30,805 bases of DNA from Bacteroidota bacterium. Lineage in GTDB: Bacteria; Bacteroidota; Bacteroidia; Sphingobacteriales; Sphingobacteriaceae. Of this stretch, positions 1 to 9,105 are shown one piece after another (the stretch's first letter is position 1; each line of letters begins with the position of its first letter). The notes under the pieces were generated by a model that ran no database searches, was not told the origin of the DNA, and saw only the letters and a program-made list of their open reading frames with translations. Both the position numbers and the translations under genes were made by a program. Where the stretch lies: positions 24,142-54,946 of the forward strand of contig JABDBT010000003.1 in the NCBI GenBank assembly GCA_013288465.1, written 5' to 3'.

Positions 1-459
1 GATTACTGGACGTTGCTTAAAAAAAACACAGAGCAGTTAGGCAGTATATTTGATTCGCAGCCCTCGGCATCTATTGGCAATTTACATAATGTAAATAACC
101 CCGCCGAACCTGTTATAGGTTTTATAAGCGTGGGCACAGTTAGCCAAACCCGTATATATTTAAATTTTGCCGATTTGCCCAAAAGCTATATTAACGATTA
201 TTTATTGAACACGCCTTATAATAAATATACCTGCGTTTTAGACACTATTCCTGTGGTGGTTAGGGACCCACATACAGGAAAAGTAATAGATTTTCCTGAA
301 CTAAACTATTTTATACAGGTAAACCCTATTTTATTGCCTGTGGATGTTGTTATACCATATAACCCGGTTGATTCGGCTGGCAGCCATAGCGGTGCGCTAC
401 CAGCATGTGTTGATTGCACGTTAAGAGGAACAAACGTAAAACCGGCTTTTTGGCACTGA
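1..459 (+). CDS. DUF4249 family lipoprotein, C-terminal part (gene 1 of array, type A)
   Basis: The reading frame is open from base 1, so the gene starts upstream of the window; only the last 152 codons are present. The visible part carries the DUF4249 C-terminal signature: a YWTLLKKNTEQLGSIFDSQPS block, an IGFISVGTVSQTRIY block, and a closing CVDCTLRG...PAFWH with a CxxC cysteine pair. Full-length paralogues downstream show what is missing: a lipoprotein signal and a beta-rich N-terminal half. The stop is followed after 1 nt by the ATG of the next paralogue, so the genes are probably co-transcribed and translationally coupled. Bases 1-110 are identical to 2400-2509 in gene 3, which points to recent duplication or gene conversion. 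DUF4249 proteins are Bacteroidota outer-membrane-type lipoproteins, often found near TonB-dependent receptors; their biochemical role is unknown to me. Confidence 0.9.
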   Translation, partial: DYWTLLKKNTEQLGSIFDSQPSASIGNLHNVNNPAEPVIGFISVGTVSQTRIYLNFADLPKSYINDYLLNTPYNKYTCVLDTIPVVVRDPHTGKVIDFPELNYFIQVNPILLPVDVVIPYNPVDSAGSHSGALPACVDCTLRGTNVKPAFWH

Positions 460-460
460 T

Positions 461-1648
461 ATGAAAAAGAACTTTAAATATGTTTTATTAATCATAACTG
501 TGCTCAGCATAGCCGCGTGTAAGGTTCCCTATAATCCACCTGCTACAACCGCAGTTAGCAACTATTTGGTGGTTGAGGGGTTGATAAATATTACCGACTC
601 TACTTATATAAAATTGAGCCGAACGGTAAATATATCAACCGCCTCAACACTTAAACCGGAGTTAAAAGCTACGGTCACTATCGAAAGCAATACTGGTAGT
701 AGTTACCCGTTAAGCGAATTGGGTAATGGCAGTTATGCATCTGCCCCGTTAAATTTAAGCAGTATCAATCAATATCGTGTAAGGATAAAAACCAGCAACG
801 GCGAGCAATATGTTTCAGATTTCGGCGCGACAAAAGTTAGCCCACCAATTGACAGCCTTACCTGGCAGGCAACAACCGACTTGAAAATTTACGCCAATAC
901 CCATGATGTCACAAATTCTACCCGCTATTACCGGTGGGATTTTACCGAAGAGTGGGAGTTTCATTCCAATTATGATTAACAATATGTATCAGATGGATTA
1001 AAAATTTCGATACGCACACCCGCCCAGCAAATATTTGATTGTTATACGGGAGATATTTCCAATGATATAGCTCTGGGTACATCTATCCAGCTTAGTAATG
1101 ATGTTATCAAACAAGCGCTTGTAAATACTATTTTGCCAGATGCCGAAAAAATAGGTGTTAAATATAGTATCCAGGTTAAACAATATGCTTTAACAGAAGA
1201 CGCCTATAATTACTGGACCTTGCTTAAAAAAAACACAGAACAATTGGGAAGTATTTTTGATTCCCAGCCCTCGGCATCAATTGGTAACATTCATTGTGTA
1301 AACAATCCGACCGAAATTGTTATAGGCTATATCAGTGCCGGAACGGTAACTAACAGCCGAATATTTATAAGCAAAAATCAGCTGCCAAACTGGTTAACCA
1401 CGCCATTTTATCCTATATGCGATGTTGATTCTCTGGACTGTTGCGGACCGCCCCATTCTATGCCACCTACTACAAATGAGTATGTGAATTACAAAAGCCT
1501 CGAATTTTTGGGATATCCAACAATTCAAACACCTATTCAGCCAGCTGCCAATGCTGCCGGAACTCAAATTGGCTGGGTTGCAGCAGCCTCAAGATGTGTA
1601 GATTGTACCTTACGGGGAAAAAGTACACCACCAAGCTATTGGAAATGA
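461..1648 (+). pseudogene. DUF4249 family lipoprotein interrupted by an in-frame TAA (gene 2 of array, type B)
   Basis: The gene reads as one continuous frame of 395 codons except for TAA at 977-979. The aligned codon in its closest relative (gene 4, 2857-4041) is TCA (Ser) within NYDSQY, so one C-to-A change explains the break; no frameshift is needed. The N-terminal product of 172 residues keeps the lipoprotein signal (LSIAAC, Cys20) but loses the C-terminal half. A downstream ATG at 1133 opens the remaining 171 codons in the same frame and probably marks nothing more than an internal Met. The rest of the gene looks intact, including the closing CVDCTLRG...PSYWK, so the lesion is recent, or it is a sequencing error or a readthrough site. 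Gene 3 starts 1 nt after the final stop. Confidence 0.85.
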
Positions 1649-1649
1649 C

Positions 1650-2855
1650 ATGAAAAATAGCTTTGAATACTTATTGTTAATCATTACATTGTTAAGTATA
1701 ACCACCTGTAAAACCCCTTATACCCCACCGCCTATAACGGCTGTAAACAATTACCTGGTTGTTGAAGGTTTAATAAATATTAGTGATTCGACCTATATTA
1801 AGTTAAGCAGAACAGTGGGGGTAATGAGCGCCTCAGTTGTTAAGCCTGAATTGAAAGCAACTATTACTATTGAGAGTAACCAGGGTGGTAGTTATCCTTT
1901 AAAAGAGCTGGGCAATGGCGTTTACGCTACGGCCAACTTAAATTTAACCTCGGCTAATCAATACCGTTTAAGGATAAAAACAACCGGCGGCAACACTTAT
2001 ACATCTGATTTTGTGCAGACCAAAGTTACGCCACCGATAGATAGCATTATTACAAACGTGCAGCCCGATGGCATACATATAGGGGTAAATGCGCATGATG
2101 CTCAAAATAATACCCGTTATTACCGTTGGGACTACTCGGAGGCCTGGCAGTTTGTTTCTTATTTTGATTCACATTGGGTATCTAATGGTATGGGTATAGT
2201 AGTTGTGCCGCGCACTAATGATGTTTATCATTGCTGGGGTGATGATGTTTCTGCCACAATTTTATTAAATTCGACCGCATCACTTAGCCAGGATATATTG
2301 TTAAATAGCCCAATTACATTTGTTCAATCCTCGTCAGAAAAATTATCGATACGGTATAGTATATTGATAAGACAGTACGCGTTAACGAAGGATGGATACG
2401 ATTACTGGACGTTGCTTAAAAAAAACACAGAGCAGTTAGGCAGTATATTTGATTCGCAGCCCTCGGCATCTATTGGCAATTTACATAATGTAAATAACCC
2501 CGCCGAACCGGTTATAGGTTTTATAAGTGTGGGCACAGTTAGCCAAACCAGGGTATATATAAATTTTACCGATTTGCCAAAAAGTTATATTGCCGATTAT
2601 TTAAATAATACCCCCTATAATCAGTACACTTGTGATTCGACGGTTGTTTCAGTAGTAATGAGAAATAATTTAGGAAGAGTGATTGGGTTTCCTGAAGAAG
2701 ACTATTTTATACATCCAAACCCGATTGAAATACCAATAAATCAAATTGTACCATTTAACCCGCTTGACTCGGCTGGTAGCCACAGCGGGGCAATACCTCC
2801 ATGTGTAGATTGTACTTTAAGAGGAACAAACGTAAAACCAGCTTTTTGGCACTAA
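1650..2855 (+). CDS. DUF4249 family lipoprotein (gene 3 of array, type A)
   Basis: A 401-residue predicted lipoprotein. The N terminus has a charged start, a hydrophobic stretch and a lipobox-like LSITTC with the acylated Cys at position 20, followed by Lys, which suggests export and membrane anchoring. The body matches DUF4249: NNYLVVEGLINISDSTYIKL near residues 31-50, YYRWDYSEAWQF around 157-168, the LLKKNTEQLGSIFDSQPSAS block around 257-276, and a CVDCTLRG...PAFWH end. The ATG lies 1 nt after the previous stop and the next gene begins 1 nt after this stop, with no purine-rich ribosome site, so coupled translation is likely. It groups with genes 1 and 5 by its HNVNN...SQTR and TNVKPAFWH segments. 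Function is unknown; surface ligand binding is a guess from family context. Confidence 0.92.
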   Translation: MKNSFEYLLLIITLLSITTCKTPYTPPPITAVNNYLVVEGLINISDSTYIKLSRTVGVMSASVVKPELKATITIESNQGGSYPLKELGNGVYATANLNLTSANQYRLRIKTTGGNTYTSDFVQTKVTPPIDSIITNVQPDGIHIGVNAHDAQNNTRYYRWDYSEAWQFVSYFDSHWVSNGMGIVVVPRTNDVYHCWGDDVSATILLNSTASLSQDILLNSPITFVQSSSEKLSIRYSILIRQYALTKDGYDYWTLLKKNTEQLGSIFDSQPSASIGNLHNVNNPAEPVIGFISVGTVSQTRVYINFTDLPKSYIADYLNNTPYNQYTCDSTVVSVVMRNNLGRVIGFPEEDYFIHPNPIEIPINQIVPFNPLDSAGSHSGAIPPCVDCTLRGTNVKPAFWH

Positions 2856-2856
2856 T

Positions 2857-4041
2857 ATGAAAAAAAACTTTAGATACATTTTATTGATCGTTACGGCGCT
2901 AAGCATAAATAGTTGCAAAACACCTTACGCCCCCACACCCATAACTATTGCAAGTAACTACCTGGTGGTAGAAGGCATAATTAACACTACCGACTCTACT
3001 TATATTAAGTTGAGCCGTACCGTAAGCCTCACAAGCAGCGCTACGCTTAAAACAGAGTTAAAGGCTACAATAACCATCGAAAGCAGTGCAGGGAATTCTT
3101 ATCCCTTAACTGAGTTAGGTAACGGTAATTACGCCGTTGCGCCATTAAATTTAAGCGCCACCAATCAATATCGGTTACGCATAAAAACCAGTAATGGCGA
3201 ACAATATGTTTCTGATTTTGGCGACACCAAAATTACCCCGCCAATAGATACACTTACCTGGCAGGCTAAAACTAATGGATTGGAAATTTATACAAGTACA
3301 CACGACCCTAAAAATGCTACACGTTATTACCGCTGGGATTATACCGAAGAATGGGAGTTTCATCCTAACTATGATTCACAATATATATCCGACGGCAAAA
3401 ACATTACCGTTCGCACCCAGGCACAACAAATATGGGATTGTTATACAGGCGATGTTTCAAGTAATATAACATTAGGATCGTCGGCTCAGCTTAGCCAGGA
3501 TGTTATTAACCAGGCCCTTGTTGCTATTGTTCCGCAGGGCGCCGAAAAAATAAGTGTTAAATATAGCATACAGGTAAAACAATATGCTTTAACAAAAGAT
3601 GCCTATGATTACTGGACATTGCTTAAAAAGAATACAGAGCAGCTGGGGTCTATCTTTGATTCCCAGCCTTCGGCTTCTATTGGTAATATACATTGTGTAA
3701 CTAATCCAAGCGAACCGGTTATCGGCTTTATTAGCGCCGGTACGGTTACGCGCAACAGGATATTTATTAATAAAAGCCAATTGCCGGCCTGGCAAACTAT
3801 TCCTGCCTATCCTCAATGCTTGTCAGATTCGATATTTGTGCACACAACCCCCAAAAACCCTCGTCCTACATTAGATGAGTATGTAAATTTCAAAAGCCCG
3901 TTATTTGAAGGCAATGCGCTACTGCAAATACCTATTCAACCATTTAATGTTGGGGCAGATACTTGCTACATATCTGCAGCCGCTATTTGTGTTGATTGTA
4001 CCCTGCGCGGCATTAAAACGCCGCCCGCTTATTGGAAATAA
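2857..4041 (+). CDS. DUF4249 family lipoprotein (gene 4 of array, type B)
   Basis: A 394-residue DUF4249 protein with lipobox-like LSINSC (Cys20). It shares with the broken gene 2 the type B features: EEWEFHPNYD, QQIWDCY, NIHCV instead of NLHNV, and a CVDCTLRG...PPAYWK end. It is the intact reference that shows Ser where gene 2 has a stop. It starts 1 nt after gene 3 and ends directly against the ATG of gene 5, so all five genes read as one polycistronic unit. Extra cysteines beyond the C-terminal CxxC pair (for example in the DCYTGD and PQCLSDS segments) distinguish type B. Physiological role unknown. Confidence 0.92.
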   Translation: MKKNFRYILLIVTALSINSCKTPYAPTPITIASNYLVVEGIINTTDSTYIKLSRTVSLTSSATLKTELKATITIESSAGNSYPLTELGNGNYAVAPLNLSATNQYRLRIKTSNGEQYVSDFGDTKITPPIDTLTWQAKTNGLEIYTSTHDPKNATRYYRWDYTEEWEFHPNYDSQYISDGKNITVRTQAQQIWDCYTGDVSSNITLGSSAQLSQDVINQALVAIVPQGAEKISVKYSIQVKQYALTKDAYDYWTLLKKNTEQLGSIFDSQPSASIGNIHCVTNPSEPVIGFISAGTVTRNRIFINKSQLPAWQTIPAYPQCLSDSIFVHTTPKNPRPTLDEYVNFKSPLFEGNALLQIPIQPFNVGADTCYISAAAICVDCTLRGIKTPPAYWK

Positions 4042-5181
4042 ATGAATAAAGTAAATAAGTATATTTTCCTGTTAATAACATTAGTAAGTCTGACAGCGTG
4101 TAGAGTCCCTTTTACGCCATCGCCTATAACTGCCGCTACTAACTATTTGGTAGTTGAGGGGCTGATCAACATTACAGATTCAACTTATATAAATTTGAGC
4201 CGCACGGTAACTGTCGCCAGCAAATCGACGGTCAAACCCGAGTTAAAGGCCGCAATAATTATTCAGAGCAGCCTGGGAAGTAGCTATCCTTTGAAAGAAT
4301 TGGGCAATGGTATATATGCCGCTGAGCCGCTAAGCTTAAGTGCAGCTAACCAATATCGTCTAATGATAAAAACAGCTAATGGCAACACTTATGCATCTGA
4401 TTTTGTGCAAGCCAAAATAGCCCCGCCGATAGATACTGTTACTACACAATTACAAGTTGACGGGGTACATATAGCGGTAAATGCACATGACTCACAAGAT
4501 AATACCCGTTATTACCGTTGGGATTACAAAGAAACCTGGGAATTTAATTCTTTTTTTACATCCCTTTATAGTTTTAATGGGTTAGCAATTATTCCAAGAA
4601 CCAGTGCAAATGAGATTAATCATTGTTGGGGTAATTTCAACTCGGCCACTATTTTGTTGGCATCAACGGCTAATCTTAGCCAGGATGTTATTTCAAATAA
4701 CCCGATTACCTATGTTGAGTCGTCATCGGAAAAGTTAGAAATACGGTATAGCATATTAGTAAAACAATATGCCCTAACAAAAGACGGTTATGATTACTGG
4801 ACAATGCTTAAAAAAAACACGGAACAATTAGGAAGTATATTTGATTCGCAGCCAACAGCGTCAATTGGTAATTTGCATAATGTGAATAACCAGGCCGAAC
4901 CGGTTATTGGTTTCATAAGCGCAGGTACAGTTAGCCAAACCAGGATATATATAGATCATACAACTTTACCCAAAAACTATTTTCAGGATTACTTAAATAC
5001 TGCACTTTATACGCAATACACCTGTGTAAAGGCTGTTGTTAAGACTGCCGAATATAATGCATATTATAATATTAGTAATCCAATACTAATACCTGTGGAT
5101 GCAAATACCGGGGCCACTCCTTTATGCGTGGATTGTACCATACGCGGATCGAATATCCAGCCTTCTTTTTGGAAATACTGA
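4042..5181 (+). CDS. DUF4249 family lipoprotein (gene 5 of array, type A, shortened)
   Basis: A 379-residue paralogue with lipobox-like VSLTAC (Cys20) and the full DUF4249 block order. It clusters with type A (HNVNNQAEP, SQTRIYID) but is the most diverged copy: the segment before the C-terminal CVDCTIRG is shorter, lacking the DSAGSHSG stretch of genes 1 and 3, and the C terminus is PSFWKY. The ATG abuts the stop of gene 4 with no gap. It is the last gene of the array; a 167-bp non-coding stretch follows in which I see no convincing terminator hairpin. The older divergence fits a model in which the A-B pair upstream was duplicated after gene 5 had already separated. Confidence 0.92.
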   Translation: MNKVNKYIFLLITLVSLTACRVPFTPSPITAATNYLVVEGLINITDSTYINLSRTVTVASKSTVKPELKAAIIIQSSLGSSYPLKELGNGIYAAEPLSLSAANQYRLMIKTANGNTYASDFVQAKIAPPIDTVTTQLQVDGVHIAVNAHDSQDNTRYYRWDYKETWEFNSFFTSLYSFNGLAIIPRTSANEINHCWGNFNSATILLASTANLSQDVISNNPITYVESSSEKLEIRYSILVKQYALTKDGYDYWTMLKKNTEQLGSIFDSQPTASIGNLHNVNNQAEPVIGFISAGTVSQTRIYIDHTTLPKNYFQDYLNTALYTQYTCVKAVVKTAEYNAYYNISNPILIPVDANTGATPLCVDCTIRGSNIQPSFWKY

Positions 5182-5321
5182 TTCTATTAAAATGGATTTT
5201 TAACGGTATAGTTTACTTTGAATAACAACAACTTAATATTTGGCGTGCCCACTGGTTTGTTTTAAAGTAAGCTACTTTATATAGTTTTAACCTCCCCGGC
5301 GCACGTTTAAATTAATAACCG

Positions 5322-5329
5322 TATTTTTG
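5322..5329 (+). promoter_or_regulatory. Candidate -7 element (TATTTTTG)
   Basis: TATTTTTG matches the Bacteroidota TAnnTTTG consensus and lies 19 nt before the pseudouridine synthase ATG. I see no clear -33 TTG, so this is a moderate candidate giving a very short leader. Confidence 0.35.
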
Positions 5330-5348
5330 CCGGCTATATAGTTACCAG

Positions 5349-6068
5349 ATGAAGATCCCGAAGTTTGCCGACCTGATATTATTTGAAGATGATGATGTGA
5401 TAGTGGTTAATAAACCGCCGTTTATAAGTTCGCTTGATGAACGCGAAGGAGGGGAGATCAATATGTTGCGGCTGGCAAAAAATTACTCGGATGATGCGCA
5501 GGTATGTCACCGGTTGGATAAGGAAACATCAGGCGCGCTAATTATTGCTAAAAATCCCGAAGCTTACCGCTCGGTATCTATGCAGTTTGAAAAGCGACAG
5601 GTTAAAAAAGTTTACCATGCCATTATTGACGGTACCCATGTTTTTGACGAACTATTGATAGACCTGCCTATTTTAAATGTGGGTAAAGGTAATGTAACCA
5701 TAAGCAGGCAGGAGGGTAAGCGTGCCGAAACCTGGTTTCAGTCGTTAAAATACTTTAAACATTATACTTTAGTTGAATGCCGCCCGGTAACCGGCCGTAT
5801 GCACCAGATACGTATTCACCTGGCTACGCAACGGGCATCCATAGCCGGGGATGAAATGTATAAAGGCAAGCCTGTTTTTTTATCAGCCATTAAGCGCAAG
5901 TATCATTTAGGTAAAGACCAGGAAGAAATGCCCATTATGAAACGTTTTGCCTTACATGCTTATGAAGTTACCTTTAAGCTAATGGATGGCACACCGGTCA
6001 CCATTCATGCTCCATATCCTAAGGATTTTGAAACATTACTAAAGTTATTGGAGAAGTTTGATGAGTAA
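5349..6068 (+). CDS. RluA-family RNA pseudouridine synthase
   Basis: A 239-residue RNA pseudouridine synthase of the RluA/RluC/RluD superfamily; it isomerises uridine to pseudouridine in rRNA or tRNA. The catalytic motif HRLDKETSG is at residues 54-62, with Asp57 as the nucleophilic aspartate. Other family blocks are VVNKPP near 19-24, KVYHAIIDG around 87-95 and GRMHQIRIHLA around 148-158. There is no N-terminal S4 RNA-binding domain, so it resembles the short RluA type; the RNA target cannot be assigned from sequence. It stands alone on the + strand, convergent with the small - strand gene that follows. Confidence 0.9.
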   Translation: MKIPKFADLILFEDDDVIVVNKPPFISSLDEREGGEINMLRLAKNYSDDAQVCHRLDKETSGALIIAKNPEAYRSVSMQFEKRQVKKVYHAIIDGTHVFDELLIDLPILNVGKGNVTISRQEGKRAETWFQSLKYFKHYTLVECRPVTGRMHQIRIHLATQRASIAGDEMYKGKPVFLSAIKRKYHLGKDQEEMPIMKRFALHAYEVTFKLMDGTPVTIHAPYPKDFETLLKLLEKFDE

Positions 6069-6120
6069 TGTTTAGCCTTAATTTATGAATTGGGTATTTG
6101 ACTTAAGACTCAAAACTATC

Positions 6121-6525
6121 TTAAAGTATCATCACCCCCGGCTTATTCACAACCGGTATCCTGATAAAATTTACGTCAATGATACTTTCGGGCAGGAAGA
6201 TGAACTTCTTGTCATAAATATCGTTACCGATATAATAACTTAGCCAGTATTCATTATTTAAGCCGAAGGTTTCTTCGTCAATTGGTTCAATAAGTTTATA
6301 AGCGCCTCCTTCAATTATGGGGAATGCATGGCGCAGAACAGAAGTTTTTACCTGTTCACCATTTTTTTCACCATACCCCTTTGAGGTGATCATTACATTC
6401 TCAATAGGTTCTTTTTTAAGATTAACCAGGTAAACATACCATATCTTGCTTTCAGCACTTTCTTTTTCCAGCGCTACAGCTATAGCAATATCCTTTACCG
6501 TATTTTCCGGAAGATCTTTTATCAT
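6121..6525 (-). CDS. Conserved hypothetical protein downstream of topA
   Basis: A 134-residue acidic soluble protein with no signal peptide or membrane segment. Visible features are an N-terminal MIKDLPENTVKDIAIAVA, a beta-rich middle (WYVYLVNLKKEPIENVMI) and a C-terminal FIFLPESIIDVNFIRIPVV. I do not recognise a catalytic motif. It lies 89 bp downstream of topA on the same strand, separated by a 21-bp perfect inverted repeat. The start at 6525 is the only ATG that keeps the whole N-terminal block. Function unknown. Confidence 0.75.
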   Translation of the reverse strand: MIKDLPENTVKDIAIAVALEKESAESKIWYVYLVNLKKEPIENVMITSKGYGEKNGEQVKTSVLRHAFPIIEGGAYKLIEPIDEETFGLNNEYWLSYYIGNDIYDKKFIFLPESIIDVNFIRIPVVNKPGVMIL

Positions 6526-6540
6526 GGGGTGGTTGATTAA

Positions 6541-6611
6541 GTTAATTGGGTTGATTAGGTGAGTAGTTTCAGATTACCCCAACAACCACCCACCTAATCA
6601 ACCCAATTAAC
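6541..6611. repeat. 21-bp perfect inverted repeat between topA and the hypothetical gene
   Basis: Left arm 6541-6561 (starting GTTAATTGGGTTGATTAGG) is perfectly complementary to 6591-6611, with a 29-nt loop. The left side also contains a direct repeat of GGTTGATTA (6531-6539 and 6550-6558, one offset copy), and the loop contains CAACCACC, which can pair with GGTGGTTG just before the hypothetical ORF. No U-run follows on the - strand, so it is not a textbook terminator; it may stabilise RNA or reduce readthrough from topA. Confidence 0.85.
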
Positions 6612-6614
6612 CAA

Positions 6615-8951
6615 TTACTTCTTTTTGGCAAATTTCTTCTTGCCTTTTGCAGGTGTCTTGCTTTCGGCAGCGGCTAAGGCTTTACATTCTTCAAAGGTTA
6701 ACTCTAATGGTTCTTTACCTTTTGGTATTTTAACGTTTTGTTTTCCAAATTCAATATAAGGGCCCCATCGGCCATTTAATATTTTTACTGTTGGGTCTTC
6801 ATCAAATGCTTTGATTAGCCTTTCAGCATCCTTTTTGCGTTTTTCAACAATTAATTCAACGGCTTGCTGCTCGGTAACGTCATGTGGGTCGAGCTCTTTC
6901 GGTAACGATATGAAAGCGCTGTTATGCCTTATGTATGGCCCAAAACGGCCAATGGCTACAGTCATATCCTTATCTTCAAAAACACCCACCTTTTTGGGTA
7001 GTTTAAACAGTTCTAAGGCTTCTTCAAGTGTTATGGTCTCTATGCTTTGCCCGGCACGTAAACTGGCATAAAGGGGCTTGTATTCCTTGTCGGCATCAGG
7101 TGCGTTTTCACCTACCTGTACAAACGGGCCGTAACGGCCAATACGTACAGAAACTTTTTTGCCTTCGGTATTTGTGCCCAGGTCACGTTCGCCGGTTGCT
7201 TTATCAGCAGTTTCAATAGTGCTTTCAACATCTTTATGAAATGGCTGATAAAAATTACGGATCATATCCGTCCATTCTTTTAACCCCTGTGCTATCTCAT
7301 CAAACTGTTTCTCAACACTTGCGGTAAAGTTAAAATCAACAATACCCTTAAAGTGTTGTACCAGGAAATCATTAACCACAGCGCCAATATCCGTTGGAAA
7401 AAGCTTATTGCGCTCGGCGCCGGTGTTTTCTGTTCTTTCTTCCTTTTGTATGGTATTGGCTTTTAAAGTTAATACCCTGAATTTTCTTACTTTACCTTCG
7501 CGCTCTTCTTTAACCACATAGCCGCGGTTTTGAATGGTTGATATGGTAGGGGCGTAAGTTGATGGCCGGCCAATGCCTAATTCTTCTAACTTTTTCACCA
7601 AACTGGCCTCCGTATAGCGTGCGGCAGGGCGCGAGAAACGTTCGGTAGCCGACATTTCTTCCAGCTCCAGTAACTGCCCTTTGGTTAAAGGCGGCAACAT
7701 GGCGTTTTCGCCGTCCTGTTGGTTCTCGTCCTCATCATCGTCCGATTCCAGGTAAACTTTCAGAAAGCCATCAAACTTCATTACCTCGCCGTTTGCAACC
7801 AGATCCTCTTTACGTGTTGATATACTGATCTTAGCGGTGGTTTTCTCAAATTGCGCTTCGCTCATTTGCGAGGCAATAGCTCGCTTCCATATTAGCTCAT
7901 AAAGGCGTTTATCGCCCGAATCGCCTTCAATGGTATGGTGGTTGAAATAAGTAGGCCTTATGGCTTCGTGAGCCTCTTGTGCACCAGCGCTTTTGGTCTT
8001 ATATTTCCGGTGTTGATGGTATTTGTCGCCGTAGGCCGATACAATTTCTGCAGCGGCGGCATTTAAAGCGGTATCTGATAAATTAACCGAATCGGTACGC
8101 ATATAGGTTATATGACCAGATTCATACAGCTTTTGCGCTACAGACATGGTTCGTGATACCGAATAACCTAATTTCCTGCTGGCTTCCTGTTGCAGGGTAG
8201 AGGTGGTAAAAGGAGCGGCAGGCGACCGTTTAGCTGGTTTTGTTTCTAACGAACTAACGTTAAAAGTAGCGTTTATGCAATCTGTCAAAAACTTTTCAGC
8301 GTCATCCTGTTTGCTGTAACGTTCAGCTAATTCAGCTTTAAAAGCTTGTTTTCCTTTGCCAAAAATGGCTACAATTTTAAACGCGGCTTCTGATTTAAAT
8401 TTATTGATATCGCGTTCGCGGTCAACTATTAACCGTACCGCAACTGATTGTACCCTGCCGGCAGAAAGGGATGGTTTTACCTTTTTCCACAGTACCGGCG
8501 AAAGTTCAAAACCAACCAGTCTGTCTAAAACGCGACGGGCCTGTTGCGCATAAACCAGGTTATAGTCTATTTTCCTGGGGTTTTCAATCGCTTTTGTTAT
8601 AGCAGGTTTAGTTATCTCGTGGAAAACTATCCTGCGTGTATTCTCATCTTTTAAGTTTAAAGTTTCAAACAAATGCCATGATATGGCCTCACCCTCGCGG
8701 TCCTCATCAGATGCCAGCCAAACCACTTCTGCTTCTTTTGCCAGCTTCTTTAATTCGCTTACTACCTGTTTTTTATCAGTAGGTACCTCATATTTTTGTT
8801 CAAAGTTGCGGCCTATATCAATAGCGTCTTCAGACTTCACCAGGTCGCGGATATGCCCATAACTTGATTTTACTATAAAGTCCTTTCCAAGATATCCTTC
8901 AATGGTTTTTGCTTTTGCGGGAGATTCAACTATTAATAAATTTTTAGCCAT
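6615..8951 (-). CDS. topA: DNA topoisomerase I (type IA)
   Basis: A 778-residue type IA topoisomerase that relaxes negative supercoils by single-strand cleavage through a 5'-phosphotyrosine. The N-terminal TOPRIM domain begins NLLIVESPAKAKTIEGYL, with acidic metal-binding SDEDREGE at residues 81-88. The active-site tyrosine is Tyr283 in HITYMRTDS. The clamp region contains GRPSTYAPTI. Instead of zinc ribbons, the C terminus has three short repeats of the type GR(Y/F/W)GP(F/Y)(V/I), around the segments GRYGPFVQ, GRFGPYIR and GRWGPYIE, and ends in a Lys-rich tail KGKKKFAKKK. Length and order are typical of Bacteroidota TopA. A good promoter lies just upstream. Confidence 0.98.
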   Translation of the reverse strand: MAKNLLIVESPAKAKTIEGYLGKDFIVKSSYGHIRDLVKSEDAIDIGRNFEQKYEVPTDKKQVVSELKKLAKEAEVVWLASDEDREGEAISWHLFETLNLKDENTRRIVFHEITKPAITKAIENPRKIDYNLVYAQQARRVLDRLVGFELSPVLWKKVKPSLSAGRVQSVAVRLIVDRERDINKFKSEAAFKIVAIFGKGKQAFKAELAERYSKQDDAEKFLTDCINATFNVSSLETKPAKRSPAAPFTTSTLQQEASRKLGYSVSRTMSVAQKLYESGHITYMRTDSVNLSDTALNAAAAEIVSAYGDKYHQHRKYKTKSAGAQEAHEAIRPTYFNHHTIEGDSGDKRLYELIWKRAIASQMSEAQFEKTTAKISISTRKEDLVANGEVMKFDGFLKVYLESDDDEDENQQDGENAMLPPLTKGQLLELEEMSATERFSRPAARYTEASLVKKLEELGIGRPSTYAPTISTIQNRGYVVKEEREGKVRKFRVLTLKANTIQKEERTENTGAERNKLFPTDIGAVVNDFLVQHFKGIVDFNFTASVEKQFDEIAQGLKEWTDMIRNFYQPFHKDVESTIETADKATGERDLGTNTEGKKVSVRIGRYGPFVQVGENAPDADKEYKPLYASLRAGQSIETITLEEALELFKLPKKVGVFEDKDMTVAIGRFGPYIRHNSAFISLPKELDPHDVTEQQAVELIVEKRKKDAERLIKAFDEDPTVKILNGRWGPYIEFGKQNVKIPKGKEPLELTFEECKALAAAESKTPAKGKKKFAKKK

Positions 8952-8969
8952 TTATACAGTTATTTTTTG

Positions 8970-9000
8970 CAAATAAAACATAAAGAATGCGAAACACAAA
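8970..9000 (-). promoter_or_regulatory. Candidate topA promoter
   Basis: Read on the - strand: TTTG (8997-9000), a 19-nt spacer, then TTTATTTG (8970-8977), one mismatch from TAnnTTTG. It lies 18 nt upstream of the topA ATG. Spacing fits the Bacteroidota -33/-7 arrangement. Confidence 0.5.
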
Positions 9001-9105
9001 CTTTACCAAGTCTTTAATTTTTTTTCTTTGAAGCGAAAACGTTGTAGTAAATGCGAAAATGGGGTAAAGCAGTAATAGCTATCGGGAGTGGATTGTAACC
9101 AATTA

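Noticed and set aside
998..1183. A 61-residue - strand ORF inside the DUF4249 array
   Set aside because: It lies opposite a well-matching DUF4249 coding frame, has no promoter or family resemblance, and is a shadow ORF.
1133..1648. A separate 171-residue gene starting at ATG 1133
   Set aside because: It is in the same frame as the ORF from 461 and aligns with the C-terminal half of gene 4; it is the downstream part of the broken gene 2.
1..5181. The repeated block as a mobile or CRISPR-like repeat
   Set aside because: Repeat units are whole coding genes of about 1.2 kb with protein-level conservation, which is tandem gene duplication.
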